This document shows positions 6,017 through 12,872 of a DNA stretch of 12,872 nucleotides, in pieces. Position 1 is the first letter of the stretch. Every line of letters starts with the position of its first letter. Source of the stretch: Bacteroidales bacterium (GTDB lineage: Bacteria > Bacteroidota > Bacteroidia > Bacteroidales > Muribaculaceae). The translations under genes were made by a program, and so were the position numbers. Below the pieces are notes generated by a model, which was not told where the DNA came from, did no database searches, and was given only the letters and a program-made list of their open reading frames with translations. The DNA lies in assembly GCA_004557565.1 (NCBI GenBank), contig SFGS01000062.1, positions 1-12,872 of the forward strand. The letters are read 5' to 3'.

Positions 6017-6037
6017 ACCTAAAGGATAAGGAATAAG

Positions 6038-6607
6038 ATGGAATTACTTACTGTTGTATGTCCAAACTGCCGCTCGCGTCTGTCGCTGCAGAACGAGCCC
6101 GGCATTCAAGATAAGATGCTGGCTTGCCCTATCTGTAAATACAAGGCGAAAGTGAGCCTTTTTCAAATGGGGCAGGCTGGAAAGGGCGGCCAAGGCTCAA
6201 GTGAGGGCGACACCAAACTGCCGGCATCGTTGCGCCAACAGCGAAAAACCGACCCCGGTCAGATGAGGGTGGAGCAAACAGGGCAGATTATTGAACTGTG
6301 CGTGGGGTCGCTGGTGATAGGCCGCTTGGCAAAGAGCGGCACTGCCGATGTGCAAATTGGCAACGATAACTATAACGACGAATACATGAGCCGCCGCCAT
6401 GTGCAAATCGATGTGGTGAAAACCCCTCAAGGCATCGAGCACCATCTGGTGGAAATTGGATCGAAAAACATCATTCAGCTCAATGGCAGCGACATTAAGC
6501 GAGGTGATGAGTTAGTGCTGAAATTTGGTGATAAACTCACATTGGGTAAAACCGAGGTGATCTTGGAAGAATCCGATGAAGAAGCTACATTAGTAAATGA
6601 TAATTAA
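6038..6607 (+). CDS. Zinc-ribbon plus FHA domain protein
   Basis: 189 aa. An N-terminal zinc ribbon is shown by CPNC (8-11) and CPIC (30-33). A flexible Gly/Ser linker follows, then an FHA domain (about 83-178) with the core residues Gly95-Arg96 in VIGR, SRRH (118-121) and Asn in LNG. FHA domains bind phosphothreonine peptides, so this is a likely reader of the kinases' products. The C-terminus ends in DEEATLV (180-186), an acidic-Thr-hydrophobic motif similar to those after the kinase domains, which might itself be phosphorylated. No membrane segment, so predicted cytoplasmic. The start lies 21 bases after the previous stop, preceded by AAGGATAAGGA, and the end overlaps the phosphatase gene by 11 bases, so the two are probably translationally coupled. 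Confidence 0.9.
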   Translation: MELLTVVCPNCRSRLSLQNEPGIQDKMLACPICKYKAKVSLFQMGQAGKGGQGSSEGDTKLPASLRQQRKTDPGQMRVEQTGQIIELCVGSLVIGRLAKSGTADVQIGNDNYNDEYMSRRHVQIDVVKTPQGIEHHLVEIGSKNIIQLNGSDIKRGDELVLKFGDKLTLGKTEVILEESDEEATLVNDN

Positions 6608-7577
6608 GATTCGACAACCGCTCAGCTTCTCTGAAATTGGCCGCAAGGACAATCAAGAGGACTATCTTTGGCCGCAGCCAGAGGCTGTGACCAAAGCCAA
6701 TCGTGTGTTTTTGATGTGCGACGGCGTGGGCGGTCAGGATAGCGGTGAAGTGGCAAGCCAAACGGCAGCCACCGCCCTTGGCGAATATATCACTGCGCAC
6801 CCTGCCTCCGACGGCATCGTCACGAAAGCCATGTTTGAAGAAGCGCTCGCCTATGGCTACGATGAGCTCGACAAGGTGGACACTGGCGCCTTCAGAAAGA
6901 TGGGCACCACCATGACGTGCCTTGTGCTACACCGTGGTGGCGCACTGGTGGCGCACATTGGCGACAGCCGTGTGTATCACATTCGTCCGTCGCTTGCCGA
7001 TGAGCAAGGACGCTCCGGCATCATCTACCAGTCGGCTGACCACTCGCTGGTGAACGACCTGCTTCGGGCAGGCGAAATCACCGAGGAGGAGGCTGCCGAT
7101 TTCCCACAGAAGAATGTGATTACGCGCGCCATGCAGCCACACTTGGAGCGCAGATACAAAGCCGACATTCTCAATATCGACGATGTGCATGCAGGCGACT
7201 ACTTTTTCCTGTGCTGCGACGGTGTGCTCGAACAGCTCACCAACGATATGCTCGGTGCGATACTCTCCGACGAGAATCTCGACGACCAGGGCAAAATCGA
7301 TGCCATTAAAGAGGTGTGCGACGGCAGAACGCGCGACAATTACACTTGCTGGCTCATTCCGATTGACAAAGTGGCGGCTGAAGCCACCGATGTGGCAACC
7401 TCAGTGGAAGACTATACCATAGCCACAGTGATGCCCAACGACGATTGCACAGTGCGGCCATCGGGCATCCGTGATCACTGCATGACGCAAGCTTCAGTAG
7501 TTCAGGATCTGCAGAAGCAGGACGAAGGGTCGTGTGTAGGGCGTTTTTTAAAGAAATTATTTAGAAAGGATAAGTGA
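6597..7577 (+). CDS. PP2C-family Ser/Thr protein phosphatase
   Basis: Metal-dependent PPM/PP2C phosphatase, 326 aa, that would remove phosphate from Ser/Thr targets and oppose the two kinases. Family motifs in order: GRKDNQED (15-22), CDGVGG (41-46, metal-binding Asp42), GTTMT (103-107), GDSR (122-125), DHSLV, CDGV (207-210, Asp208) and RDN (246-248, Asp247). The catalytic domain is complete to about residue 256. A ~70-residue extension follows with a Thr/Val-rich stretch and a basic end (FLKKLFRKDK). There is no obvious membrane span, so it is likely cytoplasmic. The ATG overlaps the FHA gene's stop, and its own TGA overlaps the next ATG. Bacterial kinase/PP2C/FHA neighbours are a classic phosphothreonine signalling set. 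Confidence 0.95.
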   Translation: MIIKIRQPLSFSEIGRKDNQEDYLWPQPEAVTKANRVFLMCDGVGGQDSGEVASQTAATALGEYITAHPASDGIVTKAMFEEALAYGYDELDKVDTGAFRKMGTTMTCLVLHRGGALVAHIGDSRVYHIRPSLADEQGRSGIIYQSADHSLVNDLLRAGEITEEEAADFPQKNVITRAMQPHLERRYKADILNIDDVHAGDYFFLCCDGVLEQLTNDMLGAILSDENLDDQGKIDAIKEVCDGRTRDNYTCWLIPIDKVAAEATDVATSVEDYTIATVMPNDDCTVRPSGIRDHCMTQASVVQDLQKQDEGSCVGRFLKKLFRKDK

Positions 7578-7954
7578 TGGAGAAACAGAAGAAAATCAGT
7601 ATGCTGTATTTCTATACTCGCGACGAAATGTTGCGAGTGGACTTGCGCAAGGTAGGCTATTTTCAAGCCGACAGAAACTATACTGATGTGTATTTCTTGA
7701 ACGGCTATCGCGCCACATTGCCCACCAATTTGATGGCGATTGAGCAAATGCTTGACGACGACCGCATGAAAGGGCGCACAATACCTTTTGTGCGCATTGG
7801 ACGAAGCTTGATTGTGAACCTGTCGTGCTTGATACACATCAATGTGCCGAAACAGGAAATCGTGCTCTCTGATATGCAATCGCCCTGTGTGCTCAAAGTG
7901 ACGGTGAAGAAGGAGGCTTTGAAAAAATTGAAGGATCTTTATACTCAGAAATAG
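7577..7954 (+). CDS. Stand-alone LytTR DNA-binding domain protein
   Basis: 125 aa from ATG 7577, which overlaps the phosphatase stop as TGATG; the GTG three bases earlier is a less likely start. The whole protein is essentially one LytTR domain: YFQADRNYTDVYF, TLPTNLMAIEQML, then the family's core VRIGRSLIVNLSCLI and a C-terminal VTVKKEALKKL helix. No receiver domain and no membrane segment are present, unlike the usual LytR/AlgR response regulators. It therefore must get its signal otherwise, perhaps by Ser/Thr phosphorylation or binding to its FHA neighbours (inference). A candidate target is the 21-bp-period direct repeat upstream of this operon. Confidence 0.88.
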   Translation: MEKQKKISMLYFYTRDEMLRVDLRKVGYFQADRNYTDVYFLNGYRATLPTNLMAIEQMLDDDRMKGRTIPFVRIGRSLIVNLSCLIHINVPKQEIVLSDMQSPCVLKVTVKKEALKKLKDLYTQK

Positions 7955-7969
7955 ACATTTAAGAAATAG

Positions 7970-8659
7970 ATGACGATAATAGTAGGACGTGGCAGAAGCA
8001 AAGCCACGCAAAGAATTGAAATTACCGACCCCACTGTGAGCCGTGAGCATTGCTGGCTCACCGACAACGGCGACGGCACCTATACCCTGCAGAATAAAAG
8101 CCTGCAGGGCACTTTTGTGAATGGACGACAGGTGGTGAAAACCATTGTTGAAGCCGATGACAAAATCACGCTAAGTGCTTCAACCACAGTGAAAGTGGCA
8201 GACTTGCTGCCTCTGAAGCAACCAGCTCAGGGTGGCAAAACTGTGGAAGAATATTCGATTGCGCATCTGAAGGATGTGTGGGACGAATACCACGACACGC
8301 TACTTGATATACAGGTTAGGCAGCGCAAACTCAACATGTATAGAAGCGCATCGCCCATGTTTACCATTGGCAGTGGCGCCATAGCCACATTGGCGAAAAC
8401 CATGGGCTGGGGTGATGCAATTTTTGTTGTCACGTTGATGATGACTGCCATAGGATTGATGCTGATGGTGTTTAGCTTCGTAAATGGATTCCGTGATAAT
8501 AGCATTGAAAAGCGAGAAGCTGCAACTGAAAAATTCAACAGTGAATACGTTTGCCCTAATCCTAAATGCCACCATTTTATGGGAGCGCAGTCGTATCACA
8601 TCATTCGTCAGAACAAAAACTGCCCGTGGTGTAAATGCAAATTCACCACTTCCAAGTGA
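7970..8659 (+). CDS. FHA domain membrane protein with C-terminal zinc ribbon
   Basis: 229 aa, last gene of the operon, 15 bases after the LytTR gene. An N-terminal FHA domain (about 1-75) shows VGRGR (5-9, Arg7), SREH (24-27) and GTFVNGR (47-53), the residues that bind phosphothreonine. A helical linker (about 90-127) precedes a hydrophobic region: a weak segment at 130-147 and a strong one at 150-171. The C-terminal tail has C195-X4-C200 and C218-X2-C221, a zinc-ribbon-like set with an extra Cys223. If both hydrophobic segments span, the FHA domain and ribbon are on the same, presumably cytoplasmic, side. The domain order is the mirror of the zinc-ribbon/FHA protein at 6038. It may dock phosphorylated partners at the inner membrane. 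Confidence 0.88.
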   Translation: MTIIVGRGRSKATQRIEITDPTVSREHCWLTDNGDGTYTLQNKSLQGTFVNGRQVVKTIVEADDKITLSASTTVKVADLLPLKQPAQGGKTVEEYSIAHLKDVWDEYHDTLLDIQVRQRKLNMYRSASPMFTIGSGAIATLAKTMGWGDAIFVVTLMMTAIGLMLMVFSFVNGFRDNSIEKREAATEKFNSEYVCPNPKCHHFMGAQSYHIIRQNKNCPWCKCKFTTSK

Positions 8660-8712
8660 AAATCTCCATTTCGCTTCCACGCGGAATTGGGCGATTTAGG
8701 AAAGTCAAAACT

Positions 8713-8793
8713 AATTCGTGAAATTTGTGCTAATTTGTGCCAGGTTTTTAACCACGAATTGCACAAATTCCACGAATTATTTCTGTTAAATCC
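8713..8793. repeat. Dispersed AATTCGTG-type repeat, copy 2
   Basis: Same block order as 451-572: AATTCGTGAAATTTGTGC, TAATTTGTG, ACCACGAATTGCACAAAT, then TTCTGTTAAATCCGT. It is shorter than copy 1 by internal deletion. It sits at the start of a 461-base gene-free spacer (8660-9120). Confidence 0.7.
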
Positions 8794-8845
8794 GTCAACT
8801 TTCGTCAGGGATAACATGCAAAATCCCCAACCCAAAACAGGATTA
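8794..8845 (+). repeat. 52-bp dispersed repeat, copy 2
   Basis: Ungapped match to 4893-4944 at 38 of 52 positions. It abuts the AATTCGTG-type repeat directly, which suggests a composite spacer built from several repeat families. Confidence 0.6.
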
Positions 8846-8867
8846 TGAATTGATGGTCAAGTGATAG

Positions 8868-8893
8868 GCGGACGTGAAGTATCACGTCCCTAC
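8868..8893 (+). repeat. REP-like palindromic element, copy C
   Basis: A 26-base unit with GGACGTGA and TCACGTCC stems around a 4-base loop, ending in CCTAC. It differs from copy B (271-296) by one loop base although nearly 8.6 kb away, which points to recent spread or structural conservation. Confidence 0.75.
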
Positions 8894-8950
8894 CGTGGAA
8901 TGTATAAATTTCCACTAATCCCAAAAACCATCAAATCACCAAAGGTTTCG

Positions 8951-9033
8951 TCTTAACTTCTCTAACTTCTTAACTTCTTAACTTCCAATAATTCCAATTT
9001 CTAACTTCTAATTTCTAATTTCTAATATCTTCT
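8951..9033 (+). repeat. TCTAACTTCT / CTAATTTCT low-complexity tract
   Basis: Repeated 7-8-base pyrimidine-rich units fill most of this stretch just upstream of the lipoprotein operon, related to 580-607. It is AT-rich and without coding potential. No confident promoter was found between here and 9120. Confidence 0.6.
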
Positions 9034-9120
9034 TGGGGGTGGGCAATAAATGGGGGGTGGGGTGCGTTTATATCTAAATTAGGGTGGCGAATGTGCTGCT
9101 CGCTTAAGTTATGCCAATTT

Positions 9121-11724
9121 ATGAAGAAATTTCTATACATAGCAGTTGCGATGGTTATCGGTGCGATGGCGGTGGGGCTTACTGGCTGTAAGACTGCCAA
9201 GATGCGCGATGCCGACGAGGCGTATGACCGTGGCGAATATTTCGGTGCCGAAAAGATTTATCGCAAACTCTATAACAAATACACCAAGAAGGAAGAACGC
9301 TGGATTCGTGGTGAGGTGGCGTATAAGTTGGGCTTGTGCTACAAGCGTCTGAACCAGAGTAGCCGTGCGGCGGCTGCGTTTCAGAATGCCATTCGCTACG
9401 AATACCCCGACAGCATGCAAGTCCTCTACCTTGCCCAAGCACAGCACATGCAGGGCAACTGGAAGGAGGCACTTGCCAGTTATCAGCAGTTTTTGGAACT
9501 GGTGCCCGACAGTTGGGAAGCGAAGCAGGGCATCAGAGCGTGCCAAATGGCTCCACGCTGGAAGCAGCAGGGCTCGCACTACATTGTGAAAAACGCTAAG
9601 TTTTTCAACTCGCGCCGAGCCGATTTCTGCCCGATGTTCCTCGATGTGAACGCCGACCAACTGTATTGGACCTCAAGCAACGAGAAAGCCACAGGCACGG
9701 AAAAAAGTCAAATCACCGGCACGAAAAATTCCGACATCTTCGTGTCGAAACTCAACGATAAGGGCAAATGGCAAAAACCCGAACTGGTGGAAGGCGAACT
9801 CAACTCGGAATTTGACGAGGGTTGCACCGCTTTCAGTCCCGACGGTGGCACCATGTATCTGGCTAAGGTGGTGCGCAAGGCAGAATCGGCATCGCCAGTG
9901 GAAATCTACACCTCCACACGCTCTGAGGCGAAATGGAGCGCACCAGTGAAACTGGAAATCACCGCCGACACGCTGTCGAGTTATGGCGACCCTGCCGTGA
10001 GTCCCGACGGCCGCTATCTGTATTTCACCAGCGACATGCCAGGCGGACAGGGCAAACTCGACCTGTGGCGCATCAACTTGAAGGACCGTAGAGGTACGCT
10101 CGAAAACCTTGGCGACCAAATCAATACGCCAGGCAATGAGCGATTCCCATACTGCCGCACCGACAGCATTCTCTATTTCTCAAGCGACGGCCATGCCGGT
10201 TTTGGCGGACTCGACATTTTCCGCGCCACGCTCCAGCCTTCGGGCCGCTGGTTTATCGAGAATTTGGGTAGTCCGATGAACTCGTCGGACGACGACTTCG
10301 GCATCACCTTCGGCAAGGGCGAAAGTGGCTATTTCAGCAGCAACCGCAAAGACGGCCGTGGCTACGACCACATCTACAGTTTTGAGAAGCCCGACCTGAA
10401 AATATGGATTTCGGGCTATGTGATGGACAAGGACGAGGAGCCGGTGAGCGGCGCAGTTATCCGTATCGTGGGCGACGACGGCAGCAATCAGAAGGCGGCA
10501 GCCAATGCCGACGGCAGTTTCCGCTTCGACCTCCAGGGCGGCGTGAGATATGTGATGCTGGCAGGAGCCAACGGCTATCTCAACAGCCGTCAGGAATTTG
10601 AGAGCGACATGACGGATGAAAATACCGAATACAGTGTGAACTTCGTGCTTGCGGCCATGCACAAACCACAAGTGATAGAAAACATATTCTACGACTTCGA
10701 CAAGGCCACGCTTCGTCCCGAATCGAAGGCGGCACTCGACTCGATGGTTACGGCACTGGTGGAAAATCCGTATGTCACCATCGAAATGGCGGCGCACACC
10801 GACCGCATCGGCACCGAGGCATACAACCAGAAGTTGAGCCAACGCCGTGCGCAGTCGGTGGTGAACTATTTGATAGCCAACGGCATCGACTCCACACGCC
10901 TGAAGCCACAGGGCTATGGCAAGAGCCGCCCCAAAGTGGTGACCAAGCGCATCCACCACCTCTATCCACAGTTTGCCGTGGGCGACACGCTCAATGTGGC
11001 GTATATCGACACGCTCTCAAAAGCGAATCAGGCGGCTGCCGACCAAGTGAATCGCCGCACCGAATTTATGGTGCTGTCCACCAATTTCCAACCGTTTGCC
11101 GACGACTTGAAGCGTATGCAAGCCTTGCAGGACTCAATCCGCCAGGTGGAGCGCGAAAAGAAGATTCTGGAGGAAGAACAAGAGTCAGCGCGCTTGCGTG
11201 CCGAGGCAAAAGAGAAAGAAAAGCAAAAGGCTGAGACAGAGCGCAAACAGGCTGCAAATAAAAAATCGGAAAAGCAGATAGAACGCGAAAACGACAAGGC
11301 TGAAAAGAAAGCACGCGAGCAAGAAAAGCGTGCGAAAGAAAAGGCTAAGCGCGAAAAAAAGAAGCAAAAAGAACGCGAAAAGCGTGAAAAAGAAAAGCAG
11401 AAACTGCGCGAGAAACGTGAAAAGGAAAAGCGGAAGCAGCAAGAAAAGCGCGACCGCGAAAGGGCGAAACGCTTGGGCATTCCTTATGTGCCATCGGAGT
11501 CTAAATCGGCACCTGCACCAGCAGATGGCGAGAATGTGTCCGAAAATGTGAAGAAATCGGGCGAAGGAATGAAGCCCGATGACGTGAAGAAACCCGACGA
11601 TGGCAAGAAGCCTGACGATTTGAAGAAACCCGACGACGAGAAAAAATCAGAAGGCGATGAGAAGAAACCCGACGACTTGCGACGCTCGGTAAAGCACAAC
11701 ACTCGCACAAAAGAAAAGCAGTGA
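9121..11724 (+). CDS. PorE-like outer-membrane lipoprotein: TPR, beta-propeller, CRD, OmpA-C, charged tail
   Basis: 867 aa from ATG 9121, chosen because it begins a lipoprotein signal peptide (MKKF..., lipobox LTGC, Cys23); an in-frame ATG 30 bases upstream would bury it. Domains: TPR-like helices (about 30-150); PD40/WD40-like propeller blades (about 160-428, e.g. SPDGRYLYF, SSDGHAGFGGLDIF); a carboxypeptidase-regulatory-like domain (about 430-515); and an OmpA C-terminal peptidoglycan-binding domain (about 518-655) with Asp561 and NQKLSQRRAQSV (569-580, Arg576). This order is that of PorE (PG1058), a type IX secretion component of Porphyromonas. Paralogs exist, so T9SS function is not certain. 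Unusual is a ~210-residue tail: a Lys/Glu/Arg coiled coil (about 672-787) and KKPDD repeats. It would sit on the outer membrane's periplasmic face, tethered to peptidoglycan. Confidence 0.88.
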   Translation: MKKFLYIAVAMVIGAMAVGLTGCKTAKMRDADEAYDRGEYFGAEKIYRKLYNKYTKKEERWIRGEVAYKLGLCYKRLNQSSRAAAAFQNAIRYEYPDSMQVLYLAQAQHMQGNWKEALASYQQFLELVPDSWEAKQGIRACQMAPRWKQQGSHYIVKNAKFFNSRRADFCPMFLDVNADQLYWTSSNEKATGTEKSQITGTKNSDIFVSKLNDKGKWQKPELVEGELNSEFDEGCTAFSPDGGTMYLAKVVRKAESASPVEIYTSTRSEAKWSAPVKLEITADTLSSYGDPAVSPDGRYLYFTSDMPGGQGKLDLWRINLKDRRGTLENLGDQINTPGNERFPYCRTDSILYFSSDGHAGFGGLDIFRATLQPSGRWFIENLGSPMNSSDDDFGITFGKGESGYFSSNRKDGRGYDHIYSFEKPDLKIWISGYVMDKDEEPVSGAVIRIVGDDGSNQKAAANADGSFRFDLQGGVRYVMLAGANGYLNSRQEFESDMTDENTEYSVNFVLAAMHKPQVIENIFYDFDKATLRPESKAALDSMVTALVENPYVTIEMAAHTDRIGTEAYNQKLSQRRAQSVVNYLIANGIDSTRLKPQGYGKSRPKVVTKRIHHLYPQFAVGDTLNVAYIDTLSKANQAAADQVNRRTEFMVLSTNFQPFADDLKRMQALQDSIRQVEREKKILEEEQESARLRAEAKEKEKQKAETERKQAANKKSEKQIERENDKAEKKAREQEKRAKEKAKREKKKQKEREKREKEKQKLREKREKEKRKQQEKRDRERAKRLGIPYVPSESKSAPAPADGENVSENVKKSGEGMKPDDVKKPDDGKKPDDLKKPDDEKKSEGDEKKPDDLRRSVKHNTRTKEKQ
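11569..11682 (+). repeat. 18-bp tandem repeats encoding KKPDDx
   Basis: In-frame units MKPDDV, KKPDDG, KKPDDL and KKPDDE (residues 817-840), then a degenerate unit and a final KKPDDL, form a charged flexible tail of the PorE-like protein. Codons differ between units (CCC/CCT, GAC/GAT), so the array is not brand new. Length variation between strains is plausible. Confidence 0.8.
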
Positions 11725-11725
11725 A

Positions 11726-12253
11726 ATGAAAAAGATTGGAATTATAAGCGATACTCACTCATATTGGGACGACCGATATGAGGAACATTTTAAGGACTGC
11801 GACGAGATTTGGCACGCAGGCGACATCGGCAACGAGCAGGTAATCGACCGCTTGGCAGCTCTTGTGCCTGTGCTTCGGGCAGTGTGGGGCAATGCCGACG
11901 GACAGAATTTGCGCCGCCGATTCAAGCAAACCGAAATCTTTGAGGTGGAGGGCGTGAAGGTGGTGATGACGCACATTGGCGGCTATCCGGGGCGATATGC
12001 GCCCGGCATTAAGCAGCGCCTCACCATCTCGCATCCGAAAATTCTGGTGTGCGGCCATAGTCACATTCTGAAAGTGATCCCCGACCGCTATTATTCGGTG
12101 CTCACCATCAATCCGGGCGCGGCAGGCACGCAGGGTTGGCAAAAGGTGCGCACACTCATCACGCTCACACTCGATGCAGGCGTGATTACGGGTTGCCAAG
12201 TGATAGAACTTGCGCCCGACAAAGAGCATCAATTCGGAAAAATACTCGACTAA
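11726..12253 (+). CDS. YfcE/MJ0936-family metallophosphoesterase
   Basis: 175 aa, a compact calcineurin-like phosphodiesterase of the YfcE type. Metal-binding motifs are complete: SDTH (8-11, Asp9, His11), GD (32-33), GNAD (55-58, Asn56), TH (82-83) and GHSH (110-113, His111, His113). The family hydrolyses phosphodiesters in vitro; the physiological substrate is usually unknown. No signal peptide, so cytoplasmic. The ATG lies one base after the PorE-like gene's TGA, so the two genes are almost certainly co-transcribed and probably coupled, though a shared function is not implied by the domains. Confidence 0.92.
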   Translation: MKKIGIISDTHSYWDDRYEEHFKDCDEIWHAGDIGNEQVIDRLAALVPVLRAVWGNADGQNLRRRFKQTEIFEVEGVKVVMTHIGGYPGRYAPGIKQRLTISHPKILVCGHSHILKVIPDRYYSVLTINPGAAGTQGWQKVRTLITLTLDAGVITGCQVIELAPDKEHQFGKILD

Positions 12254-12268
12254 AAAATGATATAGACG

Positions 12269-12754
12269 ATGAAACGATTACTCTATTGCATGACATTGGC
12301 ATTGCTGCTCACAGCGTGCTACACCACCGAGGAAAACTATAAAGCCGCCTACGACAAGGCGAAAGAGCGCACCCGTGAAAACATGGGCGGCACCATCTAC
12401 GACATGTCGCAAGCCGAGCGTGTGCGCGCCACCGAGATTATCAACGGCGACAGTGTGCGCCTGCTCCGCTCGTATTTTAATGTGGTAGACGACAAGTATG
12501 AGAACACCAAGAAGTTTGGCGTGGTGGTGGCAGAGTTCGACCAGATTCTCAACGCACGCAGCTACCGCGACCGCCTCAAGCAAAACGAGGGCTTCCAGAG
12601 TTATGTGGTGTACACCAACCGCGAAAAGAAATATTGCGTGGTGGCACAGGCCTACGACGAAAAAGAGCCCGCCGCCCTCTTTATCCGCAACATCAAGCAG
12701 CACATGAAAATGAAAGTGCTCGTCCCACGCCCCTACATCCTCCAGCGCCTATAA
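12269..12754 (+). CDS. Lipoprotein with SPOR-like C-terminal domain
   Basis: 161 aa. The N-terminus is a lipoprotein signal peptide (MKRLLY..., lipobox LTAC, Cys17). A helical region (about 20-75) follows. The C-terminal part (about 80-155) has the alternating beta-alpha pattern of SPOR domains: FGVVVAEF, a helix (ARSYRDRLKQ), QSYVVYT, YCVVAQAY, a helix, then VLVPRPY. SPOR domains bind denuded septal peptidoglycan, so it is likely an envelope protein on the periplasmic side. It lies 15 bases after the phosphoesterase gene in the same operon as the PorE-like lipoprotein, which also binds peptidoglycan. The SPOR assignment rests on pattern, not on an alignment. Confidence 0.8.
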   Translation: MKRLLYCMTLALLLTACYTTEENYKAAYDKAKERTRENMGGTIYDMSQAERVRATEIINGDSVRLLRSYFNVVDDKYENTKKFGVVVAEFDQILNARSYRDRLKQNEGFQSYVVYTNREKKYCVVAQAYDEKEPAALFIRNIKQHMKMKVLVPRPYILQRL

Positions 12755-12797
12755 ATTTTAGAATTGATATACGTGTTGTCCCGAAGAAGATGCGATG

Positions 12798-12815
12798 AAA
12801 TTCCGTTAGGAATTT
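12798..12815. terminator. Short hairpin after the lipoprotein operon
   Basis: AAATTCC-GTTA-GGAATTT makes a 7-bp perfect stem with a 4-base loop 43 bases after the last stop. It lacks a following T-run and is AU-rich, so it may be a weak terminator or another palindromic repeat. The rest of 12755-12872 shows no gene. Confidence 0.35.
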
Positions 12816-12872
12816 GATGTGTGTAGGCAGGTATGCAGAAAAGATGTAATGGAGCGAAGCGAAATGGAATCT

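Noticed and set aside
9091..9120. Earlier start for the PorE-like protein
   Set aside because: The extra ten residues (MCCSLKLCQF) would precede a clear lipoprotein signal peptide beginning at ATG 9121.
11028..11480. 150-aa Ser/Phe/Arg-rich minus-strand frame
   Set aside because: It is the complement of the Lys/Glu codon repeats in the charged tail of the PorE-like protein.

Overview
The window looks like chromosome from a member of the Bacteroidota, most likely Bacteroidales (Prevotella- or Muribaculaceae-like). The reasons are a Bacteroidota-type promoter (TTG, 20 bp, TAnnTTTG), the lack of strong Shine-Dalgarno sites, kinase-FGE fusion genes, a PorE-like outer-membrane lipoprotein, and AT-rich spacers full of palindromic and 'AATTCGTG' repeats. 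The genus cannot be fixed from this sequence. All supported genes are on the + strand. No RNA gene, transposase, integrase, reverse transcriptase or CRISPR array was seen.

Layout. 1-807: no gene; nested palindromes, a dispersed repeat and a possible promoter. 808-4605: two tandem paralogous Ser/Thr kinases, each ending in an FGE/C-type-lectin-like domain. The first has a charged coiled-coil linker and one membrane span, so its lectin-like domain should be periplasmic. The second has neither and should be cytoplasmic. 4606-5155: no gene; octamer repeats, inverted repeats, a pair of 12-bp direct repeats with a 21-bp period, and a good promoter. 5156-8659: a compact operon of an acidic protein with a glycine-rich segment and EF-hand-like loops, a zinc-ribbon/FHA protein, a PP2C phosphatase, a stand-alone LytTR DNA-binding protein and an FHA/membrane/zinc-ribbon protein. 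8660-9120: no gene; more copies of the same repeats. 9121-12754: a second operon of a PorE-like lipoprotein (TPR, beta-propeller, CRD, OmpA-C, long charged tail), a YfcE-type phosphoesterase and a SPOR-like lipoprotein. 12755-12872: a small hairpin only.

How the genes may work together (inference). The kinases would phosphorylate threonines, the two FHA proteins would read them, the PP2C phosphatase would erase them, and the LytTR protein would turn the state into transcription, perhaps of its own operon. Kinase input would come through the C-terminal lectin-like domains.

The most interesting observation is in the last ~45 codons of both kinase genes. The paralogs differ mainly at first and second codon positions of NNY codons, with the third base kept, set among unchanged codons. 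A 17-bp identical GC-rich block and a conserved flank past the stop follow. This is the footprint expected of variable regions of a diversity-generating retroelement (DGR), although no reverse transcriptase or template repeat lies in the window.
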